Assembly: GCA_017431725.1 (NCBI GenBank)
Contig: JAFRKN010000010.1
Coordinates: 31,787 to 95,786, forward strand
Origin: Candidatus Saccharimonadota bacterium
GTDB taxonomy: Bacteria > Patescibacteriota > Saccharimonadia > Saccharimonadales > Saccharimonadaceae
Length of the DNA: 64,000 nucleotides
Reading direction: 5' to 3'
Below the pieces are notes generated by a model. It saw nothing but the letters and a program-made list of their open reading frames with translations. It did not search any database and was not told the origin of the DNA. Shown in pieces: positions 15,975 through 24,336 of the stretch. The position numbers and the translations under genes were made by a program. Position 1 is the first letter of the stretch. Every line of letters begins with the position of its first letter.

Positions 15975-16322
15975 ATTATCCTTTCATTTATTAGTTACGC
16001 TTACGTCGCAGAACGACTATTGTTCGACGATAAAATCAAAATTTTGCTCTAATAAGCAACATATTAGCTGGAATTTAAAAACCCCAAAAAGCTCTTGCTT
16101 TTTTGGTAGTTTTTGATATGATGAGGTAAAGACTATGTCGCAAAATAGTCGTTCTGCGACATAAAGCTAAGTCTAGAAAGGATTTATTTATGACAAAAGC
16201 AGATACTAACTCTAAAAAAGGCTTCACCATCATCGAAGTCGTGCTTGTGCTTGCTATCGCCGGCCTTATCTTCTTGATGGTCTTCGTCGCGCTCCCAGCG
16301 CTCCAGCGTTCACAGCGTGATA
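15836..16322. repeat. 25-bp inverted repeat joining two divergent pilin genes
   Basis: The sequence 15836-15860 is the exact reverse complement of 16298-16322 (GCGCTCCAGCGTTCACAGCG and five more bases). Both copies lie in the conserved N-terminal pilin codons, with lesser similarity continuing inward. Both promoters and start codons lie between, so recombination across the arms would swap them. Confidence 0.7.
16002..16167. promoter_or_regulatory. Divergent pilin control region with inverted repeat
   Basis: GTCGCAGAACGACTATT near 16005 recurs inverted at about 16148-16164 (AATAGTCGTTCTGCGAC). The second copy itself folds, since TGTCGCA and TGCGACA pair. A TGATATGAT extended -10 near 16116-16124 may serve pilin 2. 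The repeats could be operator sites or transcript hairpins. Confidence 0.5.
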
Positions 16323-16852
16323 CCGCACGTCGTAACGATTTAGCTCGTGTCGACACCTCTTTGGTGCAATACCAAACGAATAACCAAGGTACTAACGATG
16401 GGTCCAACCTGCCATTCAATTCTACCACATACAGAGGCGGCGCTAACTTTACCGCTACAAATACAACTTCAATAAATGGTCAAAATCTAACCGTAGGTGG
16501 CCCATGTGGCGATCGGCCGACCAGTAATACTGGTGGTGGTAGTGCTATGGCATGTATCTTCCTAAGAGACTATATGAATACTGGTGTTGCGGGTACGAAT
16601 AAAACCAATGAATTCCAAGACCCAGCCGGCGTTTATTATGGTATGGATATCACAAAACTAAGCAGCGGCGAAAGTAAAACATACAAAGACCTTCAAGTAG
16701 GTGGGTCTGATGGCGCAACAATGGACTATGTGGTTCATGTGTTGACAAGTGCTAAGTGCGATGGTGAAGTTGCAGTAGCCGATACTGCCCGCCACTTCGC
16801 CATCATTTACCGCCTCGAAGGTGCTGGTACTTACTGTATCGACGATCAGTAG
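16190..16852 (+). CDS. Type IV pilin 2
   Basis: 220 residues. Leader KKG^FTIIEVVLVLAIAG with Glu5, then a long helix into LQRSQRDTARRNDLAR as in pilin 1. The variable middle is Thr/Asn/Gly rich with two cysteines (CGDR and MACIFLRDYMNTG). The end ARHFAIIYRLEGAGTYC matches the shared pilin tail. AAAGGA lies upstream of the ATG. It is probably one of the major or alternative pilins; which one dominates cannot be told from sequence. Confidence 0.9.
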   Translation: MTKADTNSKKGFTIIEVVLVLAIAGLIFLMVFVALPALQRSQRDTARRNDLARVDTSLVQYQTNNQGTNDGSNLPFNSTTYRGGANFTATNTTSINGQNLTVGGPCGDRPTSNTGGGSAMACIFLRDYMNTGVAGTNKTNEFQDPAGVYYGMDITKLSSGESKTYKDLQVGGSDGATMDYVVHVLTSAKCDGEVAVADTARHFAIIYRLEGAGTYCIDDQ

Positions 16853-16906
16853 AATATCGCTTAATCTTATCAATAACTCCAGCGGAGCTATATGATAAAA
16901 AGTAGC

Positions 16907-16937
16907 AAATAAACCGGAATTTACTTCCGGTTTATTT
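16907..16937. terminator. Bidirectional terminator between pilins 2 and 3
   Basis: AAATAAACCGGAA (16907-16919) pairs perfectly with TTCCGGTTTATTT (16925-16937), between convergent genes. Confidence 0.85.
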
Positions 16938-16980
16938 ATTGGCTAGTTACTTATTTTAAACCCCCTTAATCCCTCCAACT

Positions 16981-17514
16981 TTAAGTACTAGTGCAATATA
17001 CCCCCGACCCCTCAAGCCTATATAACACCGCTAGATTACGCGGATTAGAAACCCTCACAGCCTTGCTCCCAGAACATTTTGCTTTTGTTATCACTAAAAT
17101 AGTATAGTTATTTTCAGAAAATGATTTATCCTCCAAGTCGCCGCCCTCACAGTCAGCGCCTGGTTCATTAGCTCCGGTACATCCTATTACATTTAATTTA
17201 TAATATTCTCCATCCGGATCTACGAAATTTCCTAAATATTTATTATAAAATCCTTGCCAAGTATTTTCAGCACCGTCACCGTCATTCACCACTTCTCCCG
17301 TCCCCGTCGGCAACGCTCCTCGGTTATTTGTTTGATATTTTTTTACCGTCTCTACAAAAGAAAGCATATCATCACGCCTTTGCGTATCACGTTGCGAGGC
17401 CCTTAAACCCGGCAAAGCCACAAACACCATCAAAAATATGAGACCTGCAATCGAAATCACCAACGAAACCTCAATCACCGTAAACCCTCGTTTTGATTTA
17501 AGTAGATTCTTCAT
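16981..17514 (-). CDS. Type IV pilin 3
   Basis: 177 residues, leader KSKRG^FTVIEVSLVISIAG with Glu5, helix continuing LRASQRDTQRRDDML. The C-terminal CSGSKAVRVSNPRNLAVLY then LEGSGVYC is the same disulfide motif as pilins 1 and 2, and an inner CTGANEPGADC may form a second bridge. AAGGAG lies 8 nt before the ATG. It is shorter than the other two and more diverged at DNA level. Confidence 0.9.
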   Translation of the reverse strand: MKNLLKSKRGFTVIEVSLVISIAGLIFLMVFVALPGLRASQRDTQRRDDMLSFVETVKKYQTNNRGALPTGTGEVVNDGDGAENTWQGFYNKYLGNFVDPDGEYYKLNVIGCTGANEPGADCEGGDLEDKSFSENNYTILVITKAKCSGSKAVRVSNPRNLAVLYRLEGSGVYCTST

Positions 17515-17569
17515 TATAGTTCTCCTTATGCTTAAATTATAAATTATTTTCCAGAATAAACAAGAGCCA

Positions 17570-17578
17570 TGATAAAAT
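17570..17578 (+). promoter_or_regulatory. Prepilin peptidase promoter, leaderless type
   Basis: Extended -10 TGATAAAAT (box 17573-17578) lies 6 nt before the ATG at 17585. Confidence 0.55.
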
Positions 17579-17584
17579 TAGAGT

Positions 17585-18379
17585 ATGAGAACACTTTTCC
17601 TAATTTTATTATTTATACTCGGTGCCTGCTTTGGCTCTTTCCTATGTTGTCAAGCTCGTCGTCTGCGTTTAAAAGCAACCAAAAAAATAAAAAATCTCGG
17701 TTCTCGCTCTATCTGTCTCTCTTGTAAAACTCAACTAAAATGGTTTGACAATATCCCAATCATTTCCTGGCTTGCCTTAAAAGGGAAGTGCCGCAAATGT
17801 GGCAAAAAAATCGGCCTCTTAGAAATTTTATCTGAACTTGGTTTGGCGCTGGCTTTTCTTGCACTTGGCACTACCATAAACCCCCTATCAGCTGCTCCTC
17901 TAGAATGGGCTATTTTCATTTTTACTCTATTCTTAACTTTGAATTTAGCTTTTCTAGCAATTTACGATGGTGCTTATGGTGAACTTCCCACCCGTTATCT
18001 CATTATTTCTATCTTCTTCGCATTCATCATCTTCGCTCTAAAATTCTCTTCAGCCCTCTCTATCGCTCCATTTTCGCCAGAGCTTATTTTCGAACCTCTC
18101 CTAGCCGTCACCATTCTCGGCGGATTATATCTTATTTTATATCTCATCTCAAAAGGGAAATGGGTCGGCGATGGCGATTGGTTACTCGGGACCGCACTCG
18201 GCCTCGCTCTTTCCAGCGCCTGGCTCGCCCTGATTAACCTTTTTCTCGCTAACGTTCTCGCTTGTATCATCATGTTCCCAATCGTTAAAAAATCCAAAAA
18301 CAAAAAAATCTACTTCGGCCCGTTCATGGTCATCGCTTTCATCATCACTCTCACTTTTTCTAATTTTTTGACTATGTAA
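17585..18379 (+). CDS. pilD: Prepilin peptidase (PilD/GspO type)
   Basis: 264 residues with several membrane helices. GACFGSFLCCQARRL opens the protein; the cytoplasmic zinc loop has two CxxC pairs (SICLSCKTQLKWFDNIPIIS and KCRKCGKKIGLLE). The aspartyl-protease residues are in LAIYDGAYGELPTRYLI and GDGDWLLGTALGLAL. It cleaves the G^F leaders of the neighbouring pilins and may methylate the new N-terminus. The TAA stop lies inside a remnant of palindrome family B. Confidence 0.93.
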   Translation: MRTLFLILLFILGACFGSFLCCQARRLRLKATKKIKNLGSRSICLSCKTQLKWFDNIPIISWLALKGKCRKCGKKIGLLEILSELGLALAFLALGTTINPLSAAPLEWAIFIFTLFLTLNLAFLAIYDGAYGELPTRYLIISIFFAFIIFALKFSSALSIAPFSPELIFEPLLAVTILGGLYLILYLISKGKWVGDGDWLLGTALGLALSSAWLALINLFLANVLACIIMFPIVKKSKNKKIYFGPFMVIAFIITLTFSNFLTM

Positions 18380-18410
18380 AAAATATCAAGGTGTGAAGTT
18401 GCCTGCGAGC
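18375..18410. repeat. Palindrome family B, 3' remnant
   Basis: TGTAAAAAATATCAAGGTGT and GAAGTTGCCTGCGAGC match the right half of the family B elements at 54939-54975 and 59994-60030. No matching left half is evident. It overlaps the pilD stop codon. Confidence 0.65.
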
Positions 18411-18445
18411 AAAAAACTCCTAATCTTTATAGACTTAAAACAAAC

Positions 18446-18456
18446 TGTGCTATAAT
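18446..18456 (+). promoter_or_regulatory. Minor pilin promoter, leaderless type
   Basis: TGTGC then TATAAT (18451-18456), with 6 nt to the ATG at 18463. Confidence 0.7.
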
Positions 18457-18462
18457 AAACTT

Positions 18463-19278
18463 ATGGTAAAAAAGGGTGACACTTTAATCGAAGTAACTTT
18501 AGCAGTTGGTATTTTTTCGATGATTGCTATTGCTGTTGTTTCTGTCATGAACAGCGGCACTTCGGGCGCCCAAACCGCCCTCGAAGCTACTTTAACGCGC
18601 GAGGAAATCGACGCTCAAGCCGAAGCCCTCAGATTTATCCAAAATTCCGCTGCCAACGGCGACGAACGCTATAATTCTCTCTGGAAGGAAATAGTCAGTA
18701 ACGCTATTGATTTTACGGGGACAACTTATCCGCCCGGCAGTAAAGAAAGTATTTTTCAATTTGCGCCTGAAACTTGTGGCGATTTATACGATAATAAAAC
18801 AGATACAGATAATTTTAGCACTGCTATTAGCCAAAAAGCTTTTATCATCAACACTCACGGGCTCGGCAATTTTTCTAATACAGATTTTACAACGCTTAAT
18901 TCCACCGAGCAAAATACTGCTATCGAAAATATCTTTGTCACTGTTAATGAAAATAATCTAGGCGAAGAGGGCATTTTTAGTGAAGCCTCAACTTATCCTC
19001 ATCTCATTTTTACTTCCGCTAGTGGTTCTAATTCCGATTCTAATTCCGATTCTGGAGCCTTATCAGACGAAACCAACTACAATCAATTATCAAAAGCCGA
19101 AGGCATTTATATTGTCGCCATAAAAGATAAAGGAACAAACATTGGAGGAGATAATAAAGATAATAAATCCGCTTTCATTGATTTTTATATTCGTACCTGC
19201 TGGTATGGTTCAAACGACCAAACGCCATCCACTATTTCTACTATCATTCGCCTTCACGATCCGAACGTTATGGAATAA
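18463..19278 (+). CDS. Type IV minor pilin-like protein
   Basis: 271 residues beginning MVKKG^DTLIEVTLAVGIFSM, a class III leader with Glu5 and a hydrophobic helix to about residue 28. The remainder is Asp/Asn/Ser rich with a short repeat of SNSD units (about residues 188-194). It lacks the LEGSGVYC tail of the three pilins and is larger, so a PilV/PilW-like minor pilin or pseudopilin is likelier than a shaft subunit. The position next to pilD supports this. Confidence 0.75.
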   Translation: MVKKGDTLIEVTLAVGIFSMIAIAVVSVMNSGTSGAQTALEATLTREEIDAQAEALRFIQNSAANGDERYNSLWKEIVSNAIDFTGTTYPPGSKESIFQFAPETCGDLYDNKTDTDNFSTAISQKAFIINTHGLGNFSNTDFTTLNSTEQNTAIENIFVTVNENNLGEEGIFSEASTYPHLIFTSASGSNSDSNSDSGALSDETNYNQLSKAEGIYIVAIKDKGTNIGGDNKDNKSAFIDFYIRTCWYGSNDQTPSTISTIIRLHDPNVME

Positions 19279-19280
19279 AT

Positions 19281-20219
19281 CTATTTTGTTTCCGAATGAA
19301 ATTTTTCGTGGATTTCTTTTAAATGCGCATCCGTTACATGCGTATAAATTTGCGTAGTTGAAATGTCTGCATGCCCTAGCATCGATTGCACCGACCGAAG
19401 ATCCGCCCCATTCATCAGTAAATCCGTTGCAAAAGAATGCCGCAGAGTATGAGGAGAAACGTGTTTGGTGATTCCAGCTAGCCTCGCATATTTTTCCACA
19501 ATTCGTTCCACCGAACGTGCTGTAATTCGCCGATAATTTCCCGAAGTATCCACCGCCTGCATATTGCGCGAATTATTCAAAAACAGTGCCGGCAGGGAAT
19601 CAGTCCTCGCATCTAAATAATCTTGTACCCGATCCGCCGCCGATTGGCTAATAAAAATTGGCCGGTCTTTTGAACCCTTACCCCGAACCATAAATTCTCG
19701 TCGTTCCAAATTAATCGAATCTCGGTTTAAACTCACTAGCTCCGAAACTCGAAGACCACCAGAATATAAAAGCTCAATAATTGCTCGATCTCTTAGCCCC
19801 GATTCAGTTGCTAAATCAATCTGATCCAACATATCCTCGACTTCATCAAAATGTAAAAAAGTTACTTGTTTACGGATTACATGTGGCAAATCAACCAAAG
19901 AAGGGTCGAGCGATTTAATTTCTCGCTTTGCCAAATACTTTAAAAACCCCCTAAGAGCAATTAAATGATAAGCTTGTGTAATAGTTTTTAAATCATCGCT
20001 TCCATTTTCCGATCCATATCGATTCAACCCCAATCGGTATTTTCTCAATAACTCTCTCGTAATATCTTTTGGCCCCATTTCATCTTTTTTTAGTATTTCT
20101 AACGAAATTTCTACGAATCGCTCCAAATAAAGCCGATAATTATCGACAGTTTTCTTGCTTCGCCCTGACTCAACTTCCAGATGTTCCAGAAAATCATTTA
20201 TCAGATCATAAATATCCAT
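19281..20219 (-). CDS. xerD: Tyrosine recombinase, XerC/XerD type
   Basis: 312 residues: an N-terminal SAM-like core-binding domain (DLINDFLEHLEVESGRSKKT), then the catalytic domain with Arg in YSGGLRVSELVSL, Lys in RGKGSKDRPIFIS, the box HTLRHSFATDLLMNGADLRS, His in MLGHADISTTQIYTHV and Tyr in that same block. Xer enzymes resolve chromosome dimers at dif next to FtsK, and ftsK is also in this window. Start 20219 is set by the -10 box 6 nt upstream; an in-frame ATG at 20240 would precede it. No mobile-element partner is nearby, so it is likely the housekeeping Xer. Confidence 0.88.
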   Translation of the reverse strand: MDIYDLINDFLEHLEVESGRSKKTVDNYRLYLERFVEISLEILKKDEMGPKDITRELLRKYRLGLNRYGSENGSDDLKTITQAYHLIALRGFLKYLAKREIKSLDPSLVDLPHVIRKQVTFLHFDEVEDMLDQIDLATESGLRDRAIIELLYSGGLRVSELVSLNRDSINLERREFMVRGKGSKDRPIFISQSAADRVQDYLDARTDSLPALFLNNSRNMQAVDTSGNYRRITARSVERIVEKYARLAGITKHVSPHTLRHSFATDLLMNGADLRSVQSMLGHADISTTQIYTHVTDAHLKEIHEKFHSETK

Positions 20220-20225
20220 AATTAA

Positions 20226-20234
20226 ATTATAGCA
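20226..20234 (-). promoter_or_regulatory. xerD promoter, leaderless type (minus strand)
   Basis: Reverse-strand TGCTATAAT, box 20231-20226, with 6 nt to the ATG at 20219. Confidence 0.65.
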
Positions 20235-20289
20235 TAACATCTATGGGTAACGATTGGAGAGGGGGAAAGCCGACAAGCCCTGTCGAAAA

Positions 20290-20300
20290 TGTGCTATAAT
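20290..20300 (+). promoter_or_regulatory. ndk promoter
   Basis: TGTGC then TATAAT (20295-20300). A 17-nt gap carrying AAGGAG precedes the ATG, so this is a leadered counterpart of the same promoter type. Confidence 0.65.
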
Positions 20301-20317
20301 ATCAAAAAGGAGTTTTT

Positions 20318-20833
20318 ATGGCAAAATCACAAGATTATATTCAAAGAACTTTAGTAGTTTTAAAGCCTGATACTGTCCAACGTGGCATCATCGGCGAAAT
20401 CATCCAGCGTTTCGAACGTGTTGGTCTCAAAATTGTCGGTATGAAGATGGTCATGCCAGAAGAAAAACTTTACCGGCAACATTATGAAGATATCGGTCAA
20501 ATGATTACTCGTCGTGGCGAACAAGCCTACCGCTACAATGTTGAGTATATGATGACTGGCCCCGTTATTGCGATGGTCTTAGAAGGCGTAGAGGCTCAAC
20601 CACTTGTCCGTAAAATCGTTGGCCCTACCGAGCCAAAATCTGCCGAAATGGGTACTATTCGTGGCGATTATTCTCACATGAGTTTCGGTTACTCTGATGC
20701 CAAAGGCACCGGCGTCCCAAACCTTGTTCACGCTTCCGGTTCTCTCGAAGAAGCCAAAAAGGAAATCGACCTCTGGTTCAACGCCAACGAACTCTACGAT
20801 TACAGCGATCTTAACGAAAAATATACAAGATAA
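20318..20833 (+). CDS. ndk: Nucleoside diphosphate kinase
   Basis: 171 residues. RTLVVLKPDTVQRGIIGEII, then MTGPVIAMVLEG, and GPTEPKSAEMGTIRGDYSH are classic NDPK blocks. The active-site histidine is in PNLVHASGS (bacterial consensus N.vHgSDs). The protein is about 25 residues longer than usual, mostly in the Kpn-loop region and the C-terminal DYSDLNEKYTR. It interconverts NDPs and NTPs, which matters in a cell lacking nucleotide synthesis. Confidence 0.94.
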   Translation: MAKSQDYIQRTLVVLKPDTVQRGIIGEIIQRFERVGLKIVGMKMVMPEEKLYRQHYEDIGQMITRRGEQAYRYNVEYMMTGPVIAMVLEGVEAQPLVRKIVGPTEPKSAEMGTIRGDYSHMSFGYSDAKGTGVPNLVHASGSLEEAKKEIDLWFNANELYDYSDLNEKYTR

Positions 20834-20868
20834 CTGGTGAAAGCCTTTTTGTTAGCATAATAAGGTTT

Positions 20869-20928
20869 AGATAATAAAAATCAACGTGGCGTGAAGCCAT
20901 CACTTATTAAAGTTATTTTTTATTATCT
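20869..20928. terminator. Convergent terminator between ndk and glnQ
   Basis: AGATAATAAAAA (20869-20880) pairs with TTTTTATTATCT (20917-20928). The loop contains GTGGCGTGAAGCC, which recalls the family B 3' segment GGCGTGAAG. The right arm touches the glnQ stop codon. Confidence 0.65.
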
Positions 20929-21644
20929 TATAATACCTTCTTTAAGAATTCCTTCACTCTTGGAGTTTTTGGGTGCTCAAAAAACTCAATTGGCGTTCCT
21001 TCTTCAATGATTTTCCCCTCATCAATAAACACAATACGCGTCCCCACCTCTTTCGCAAAATTCATTTCGTGCGTCACTATCATAATTGTCATCCCTTCAT
21101 CCGCCAGCTCATGAATCAAGGCTAAAACGTCTCCGATCGACTCCGGGTCAAGCGCAGAAGTTGGTTCATCAAATAAAAGCACTTTTGGCTCCATCATCAT
21201 TGCTCGGATAATTGCTACCCGTTGTTTTTGTCCACCCGATAAACTAGCAGGGAAAGCATCAACTTTATCCAGTAAACCAATATGGCGTAACAGCCCCTTT
21301 GCTTTTTTCTCCGCCTCTTCCTCGCTCATTAATTTTAATATCACTGGCGCAAGAGTCAAATTTTTCATTACGGTCAAATTATTAATCAAATTAAAATGTT
21401 GAAATACCATCCCGATATCTTGACGTATTTTCTCGATATTTTTATCTGTGATTAAAGTGTCATCAAGATAAATTTCTCCAGTCGTCGGTTCTTCAATGCG
21501 ATTGATGCATCTTAAAAAGGTTGATTTTCCAGAACCAGATGGACCCAAAACTATCACTTTCTCTCCATCTTTTAATGTAAAATCAATTCCTCTCAAAACT
21601 TTGTTTGACCCAAAATTTTTCTTAAGATTCCGCACGGAGATCAC
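20928..21644 (-). CDS. glnQ: Polar amino-acid ABC transporter ATP-binding protein
   Basis: 238 residues: Walker [19 protein letters not shown]-loop [20 protein letters not shown], signature [20 protein letters not shown], Walker [15 protein letters not shown], and H-loop [18 protein letters not shown]. These are the hallmarks of the GlnQ/HisP class. It overlaps the permease gene by 23 bp and powers amino-acid import for a cell with no visible amino-acid synthesis. Confidence 0.95.
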   Translation of the reverse strand: MISVRNLKKNFGSNKVLRGIDFTLKDGEKVIVLGPSGSGKSTFLRCINRIEEPTTGEIYLDDTLITDKNIEKIRQDIGMVFQHFNLINNLTVMKNLTLAPVILKLMSEEEAEKKAKGLLRHIGLLDKVDAFPASLSGGQKQRVAIIRAMMMEPKVLLFDEPTSALDPESIGDVLALIHELADEGMTIMIVTHEMNFAKEVGTRIVFIDEGKIIEEGTPIEFFEHPKTPRVKEFLKKVL

Positions 21645-22326
21645 TTTTTCTCAACCCTTTCTCCACCCTCTTGATTATAAACGAAATCAAATAAACCACG
21701 GCCAAATAAAATAGTGCCGCCGTAAACATTGGCACTACATAACTTGACATATTTTGCCCAGAACCAATATCTTTTGCTGCCATATTTAAATCATACATTC
21801 CTACCATACTCACAATTGCAGTTTCCTTTATCACAGTAATAACTTCATTGCCAAGTGCCGGAATAATATTTTTAATTGCTTGTGGCGCCACAATTTTTTT
21901 AAAAATTACCATTCGTGGCAAACCCAAAGCTAGTCCTGCCTCTGTTTGCCCTTTATCTACTGACAAAATACCACCCCGAATAATTTCTGCCGTATAAGCC
22001 GCTGAGTTAAACCCAAAAGCCAAAATTGCCGTTACAATTTGCGGAAAACCTCGTATTGCAAAAATCACAAAAAACATAATAAAAAGTTGCAACGCCATTG
22101 GCGTCCCTCGAATAATCGTTACATATATTCTACAAATAAATTTCGGCACGGCTAGCCATGCCGATGGCTTTGCCGTGTCTACTAGCGCAATAATTGTTCC
22201 AAGCAAAAACCCAATCAAAATTGCGAAAAAGGCAATCTCGAGCGTCAATAAAAATCCGTGCCAAAGGGAATCAATATACTCCGGCGTAGAAAACAGCTCA
22301 ACTAATTTTGAAAAGAATTCTTCCAT
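21622..22326 (-). CDS. glnM: Polar amino-acid ABC transporter permease
   Basis: 234 residues with about five membrane helices and the His/Glu/Gln-type permease signature: [17 protein letters not shown], then [40 protein letters not shown] and [19 protein letters not shown]. The EAA loop binds the GlnQ ATPase. Only one permease gene is present, so a homodimer is likely. It follows glnH directly. Confidence 0.94.
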   Translation of the reverse strand: MEEFFSKLVELFSTPEYIDSLWHGFLLTLEIAFFAILIGFLLGTIIALVDTAKPSAWLAVPKFICRIYVTIIRGTPMALQLFIMFFVIFAIRGFPQIVTAILAFGFNSAAYTAEIIRGGILSVDKGQTEAGLALGLPRMVIFKKIVAPQAIKNIIPALGNEVITVIKETAIVSMVGMYDLNMAAKDIGSGQNMSSYVVPMFTAALFYLAVVYLISFIIKRVEKGLRKSDLRAES

Positions 22327-23187
22327 CTAAAATCCCATATATTTTAGCACCAATCTGTCAATTTCAGTTATGCCGTCGGCGTCTTCGGTTAACATTTCCG
22401 CCAGAACTTCATTAAAGGCTTCTAAAAGTTCCGTTCTTTCTTTGTTTACAGCCACAGCATAAGATTCTTCTGCTGGATAATCTTCCGCTACATTACCCCC
22501 CATATAATATAATGGCAAAGCTGCTAAATTCGGATTTTTTTCTACGATAAATTTTGCCGGCAGTTCATCTGCAATTGCAAAGTCAATTATATGCGCGCTA
22601 ATTGCATCCGCTGCTAACTGGTGAGAATCAAACCCCTTTATTTCCGCTCCTTTATCTTTTAAGACGCCATTATCAATTTCTTCAGCCGCAAACAAATATC
22701 CAGTCCCTCCAGTCTGAGAACCAAGTCTTTTCCCAGCTAAGGCATCCCAAACAATATGCCCATTGCGAACTTCTGGCGCCATATTCTTATCGTAAATAAC
22801 ATATTGGACAGATGTATAATAAGGAATACTAAAATTCACTTTTTCCGTTCTAGACGGAGTAATCGTTAGCCCTGCGACTCCTGCATCTGCAATTTTTCCT
22901 GCCGCCACATTGTCAATTATTACATCAAACTCAACGTCTTTTATTTCGATACTTTTTCCTAATTTTTCTGCTACACGGTTGATAATTTCTACGTCAACTC
23001 CCTTTATCTCTCTCCCCTCATAGAACTCAAATGGCGCAAAAAATGCATTCGTCTCTATTATGTAATCCGAAACTCTTAGATTTTTTATAAAAAAGAAAGT
23101 GCCAATTCCAATTATTAGCACTATTAAACTAATTACTATTTTTTCTGCATCTAAAAATGCTTTTTTCTTAGACTTCTTCTTGCTCAT
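22327..23187 (-). CDS. glnH: Polar amino-acid ABC transporter substrate-binding protein, membrane-anchored
   Basis: 286 residues: a Lys-rich start, one membrane helix at about 19-38, then a type II periplasmic-binding fold with NAFFAPFEFYEGREIKGVDV, AGVAGLTITPSRTEKVNFSI and SQTGGTGYLFAAEE. No lipobox cysteine is seen, so the helix itself anchors the protein. The start at 23187 follows a -10 box by 6 nt; an ATG at 23223 lies upstream of that box. The exact amino acid bound is unknown. Confidence 0.92.
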   Translation of the reverse strand: MSKKKSKKKAFLDAEKIVISLIVLIIGIGTFFFIKNLRVSDYIIETNAFFAPFEFYEGREIKGVDVEIINRVAEKLGKSIEIKDVEFDVIIDNVAAGKIADAGVAGLTITPSRTEKVNFSIPYYTSVQYVIYDKNMAPEVRNGHIVWDALAGKRLGSQTGGTGYLFAAEEIDNGVLKDKGAEIKGFDSHQLAADAISAHIIDFAIADELPAKFIVEKNPNLAALPLYYMGGNVAEDYPAEESYAVAVNKERTELLEAFNEVLAEMLTEDADGITEIDRLVLKYMGF

Positions 23188-23193
23188 GCTTTT

Positions 23194-23204
23194 ATTATAA
23201 CACA
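23194..23204 (-). promoter_or_regulatory. glnH operon promoter, leaderless type (minus strand)
   Basis: Reverse-strand TGTGT then TATAAT (box 23199-23194), with 6 nt to the ATG at 23187. Confidence 0.68.
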
Positions 23205-23227
23205 ACAACCAGTCTCTATACAAAATC

Positions 23228-23303
23228 TGGTGACCCGGGTGCGAGTTGAACGCACAACCTCTTCCTTAGGACGGAATTGCTCTATCCATTGAGCTACCGG
23301 GCC
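23228..23303 (-). tRNA. tRNA-Arg (CCU)
   Basis: On the reverse strand, acceptor GGCCCGG pairs with CCGGGTC, and the D arm is TAGCTCAATGGATAGAGCA. The anticodon arm is ATTCC-GTCCTAA-GGAAG with anticodon CCT, and the T arm is GTGCG-TTCAACT-CGCAC. CCA is encoded. The first anticodon-stem pair is A-G. Confidence 0.93.
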
Positions 23304-23313
23304 AAATATTATA

Positions 23314-23322
23314 TGCTATAAT
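23314..23322 (+). promoter_or_regulatory. Foldase gene promoter, leaderless type
   Basis: TGCTATAAT (box 23317-23322), with 6 nt to the ATG at 23329. Confidence 0.65.
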
Positions 23323-23328
23323 TATAAC

Positions 23329-24336
23329 ATGACTCTGTTAAAGAAGAAAGATGAGAAAAAAACTGAACAAGAAAAGGTCGAAGAACGCCGTGAAGAGGTG
23401 CTTGCCGCTGGCCGTAAATTTAAATATCCTCTTCAATGGACTAAACATCGCATTGTTATTAATACTATTTTGATTGCTTTTGTAGTTTTTGCCATGATCA
23501 CTATTGGGGGATGGCTAGCTCTTTATCGATTAGGTATGACCGACGAATTACTCTTCCGTGTTACTAAAATCCTGCCAGTTCCAGTCGCCACTGTCGATGC
23601 AGAAAACGTTCGTTTTTCCGATTATTTGATGTTTTTCCGTAGTAGTATTATTTCTATCGAACGACAATCTGGTAGTCAATTCGACAAAACTTCCGCTGAA
23701 GAGGTACGTACCAAATACAAACGCTCCGCTCTCTCAGAAGCCGAAGCATACACCTACGCTTTAAAACTTGCCAAAGAATTAGGCATTTCCGTTTCTGATG
23801 AAGAAATCGCTACTGAATTTTATCGTCACCTCAAGATTGGCGGTATCGATCGTAGCGAAGAGGGATTTATCAAAATCATAGAAGATAATTTTGGTCTCAC
23901 CAAAAATGAATACGAACGTATGCTCTATTTAACGCTCATCAAAGCCAAAGTTGAAGCATCAATCGACGTAAAAGCCAATGAAATTGCCGAAAAAGTCGAA
24001 ACAATCTTAAAAGATAACGGCAATAATTATCAATCCGCCGTCGAACAATTAGGCGATGCCATCATCTACGAAGAAACCGGTGGGCTCGTCGGTAGTAAGA
24101 ATATCGATGGTGGTCGCGCTTCCGAAGCCATCAAACTCGAACCCGGCGAAAGCAGTGGGCGCTTCATCTCGATGAATGGCGACGGTTATTATTTTGTTAA
24201 GCTTATTTCAAAAACTGAGGCTGAAGTCAATTTTGTTTCCATCAAAGTTCCGTTCACCGAATTTGACAAACGGTTTAATACTCTTTCCGAAGAAAACAAA
24301 ATCGACGAATTTATTGAAATCAAAATTGAAGATTAA
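23329..24336 (+). CDS. Membrane-anchored SurA/PrsA-like foldase
   Basis: 335 residues. A charged cytoplasmic start is followed by one membrane helix at about 45-66 (IVINTILIAFVVFAMITIGG). The outer part has a SurA N-terminal-like helical region (AYTYALKLAKELGISVSDEE, then YLTLIKAKVEASIDVKANE) and a short segment like a parvulin (rotamase) domain (ETGGLVGSKNIDGG, then GYYFVKLISK). It probably helps secreted proteins such as pilins fold. Peptidyl-prolyl isomerase activity is not certain. Its end overlaps the convergent restriction gene by 4 bp. Confidence 0.72.
   Translation: MTLLKKKDEKKTEQEKVEERREEVLAAGRKFKYPLQWTKHRIVINTILIAFVVFAMITIGGWLALYRLGMTDELLFRVTKILPVPVATVDAENVRFSDYLMFFRSSIISIERQSGSQFDKTSAEEVRTKYKRSALSEAEAYTYALKLAKELGISVSDEEIATEFYRHLKIGGIDRSEEGFIKIIEDNFGLTKNEYERMLYLTLIKAKVEASIDVKANEIAEKVETILKDNGNNYQSAVEQLGDAIIYEETGGLVGSKNIDGGRASEAIKLEPGESSGRFISMNGDGYYFVKLISKTEAEVNFVSIKVPFTEFDKRFNTLSEENKIDEFIEIKIED

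Noticed and set aside
19281..20219. Tyrosine recombinase as integrase of a mobile element
   Set aside because: No attachment repeats, cargo or atypical composition around it; length and motifs fit the housekeeping Xer.
20869..20928. A further family B element between ndk and glnQ
   Set aside because: Only a short GGCGTGAAG resemblance; the structure is fully explained as a convergent terminator.
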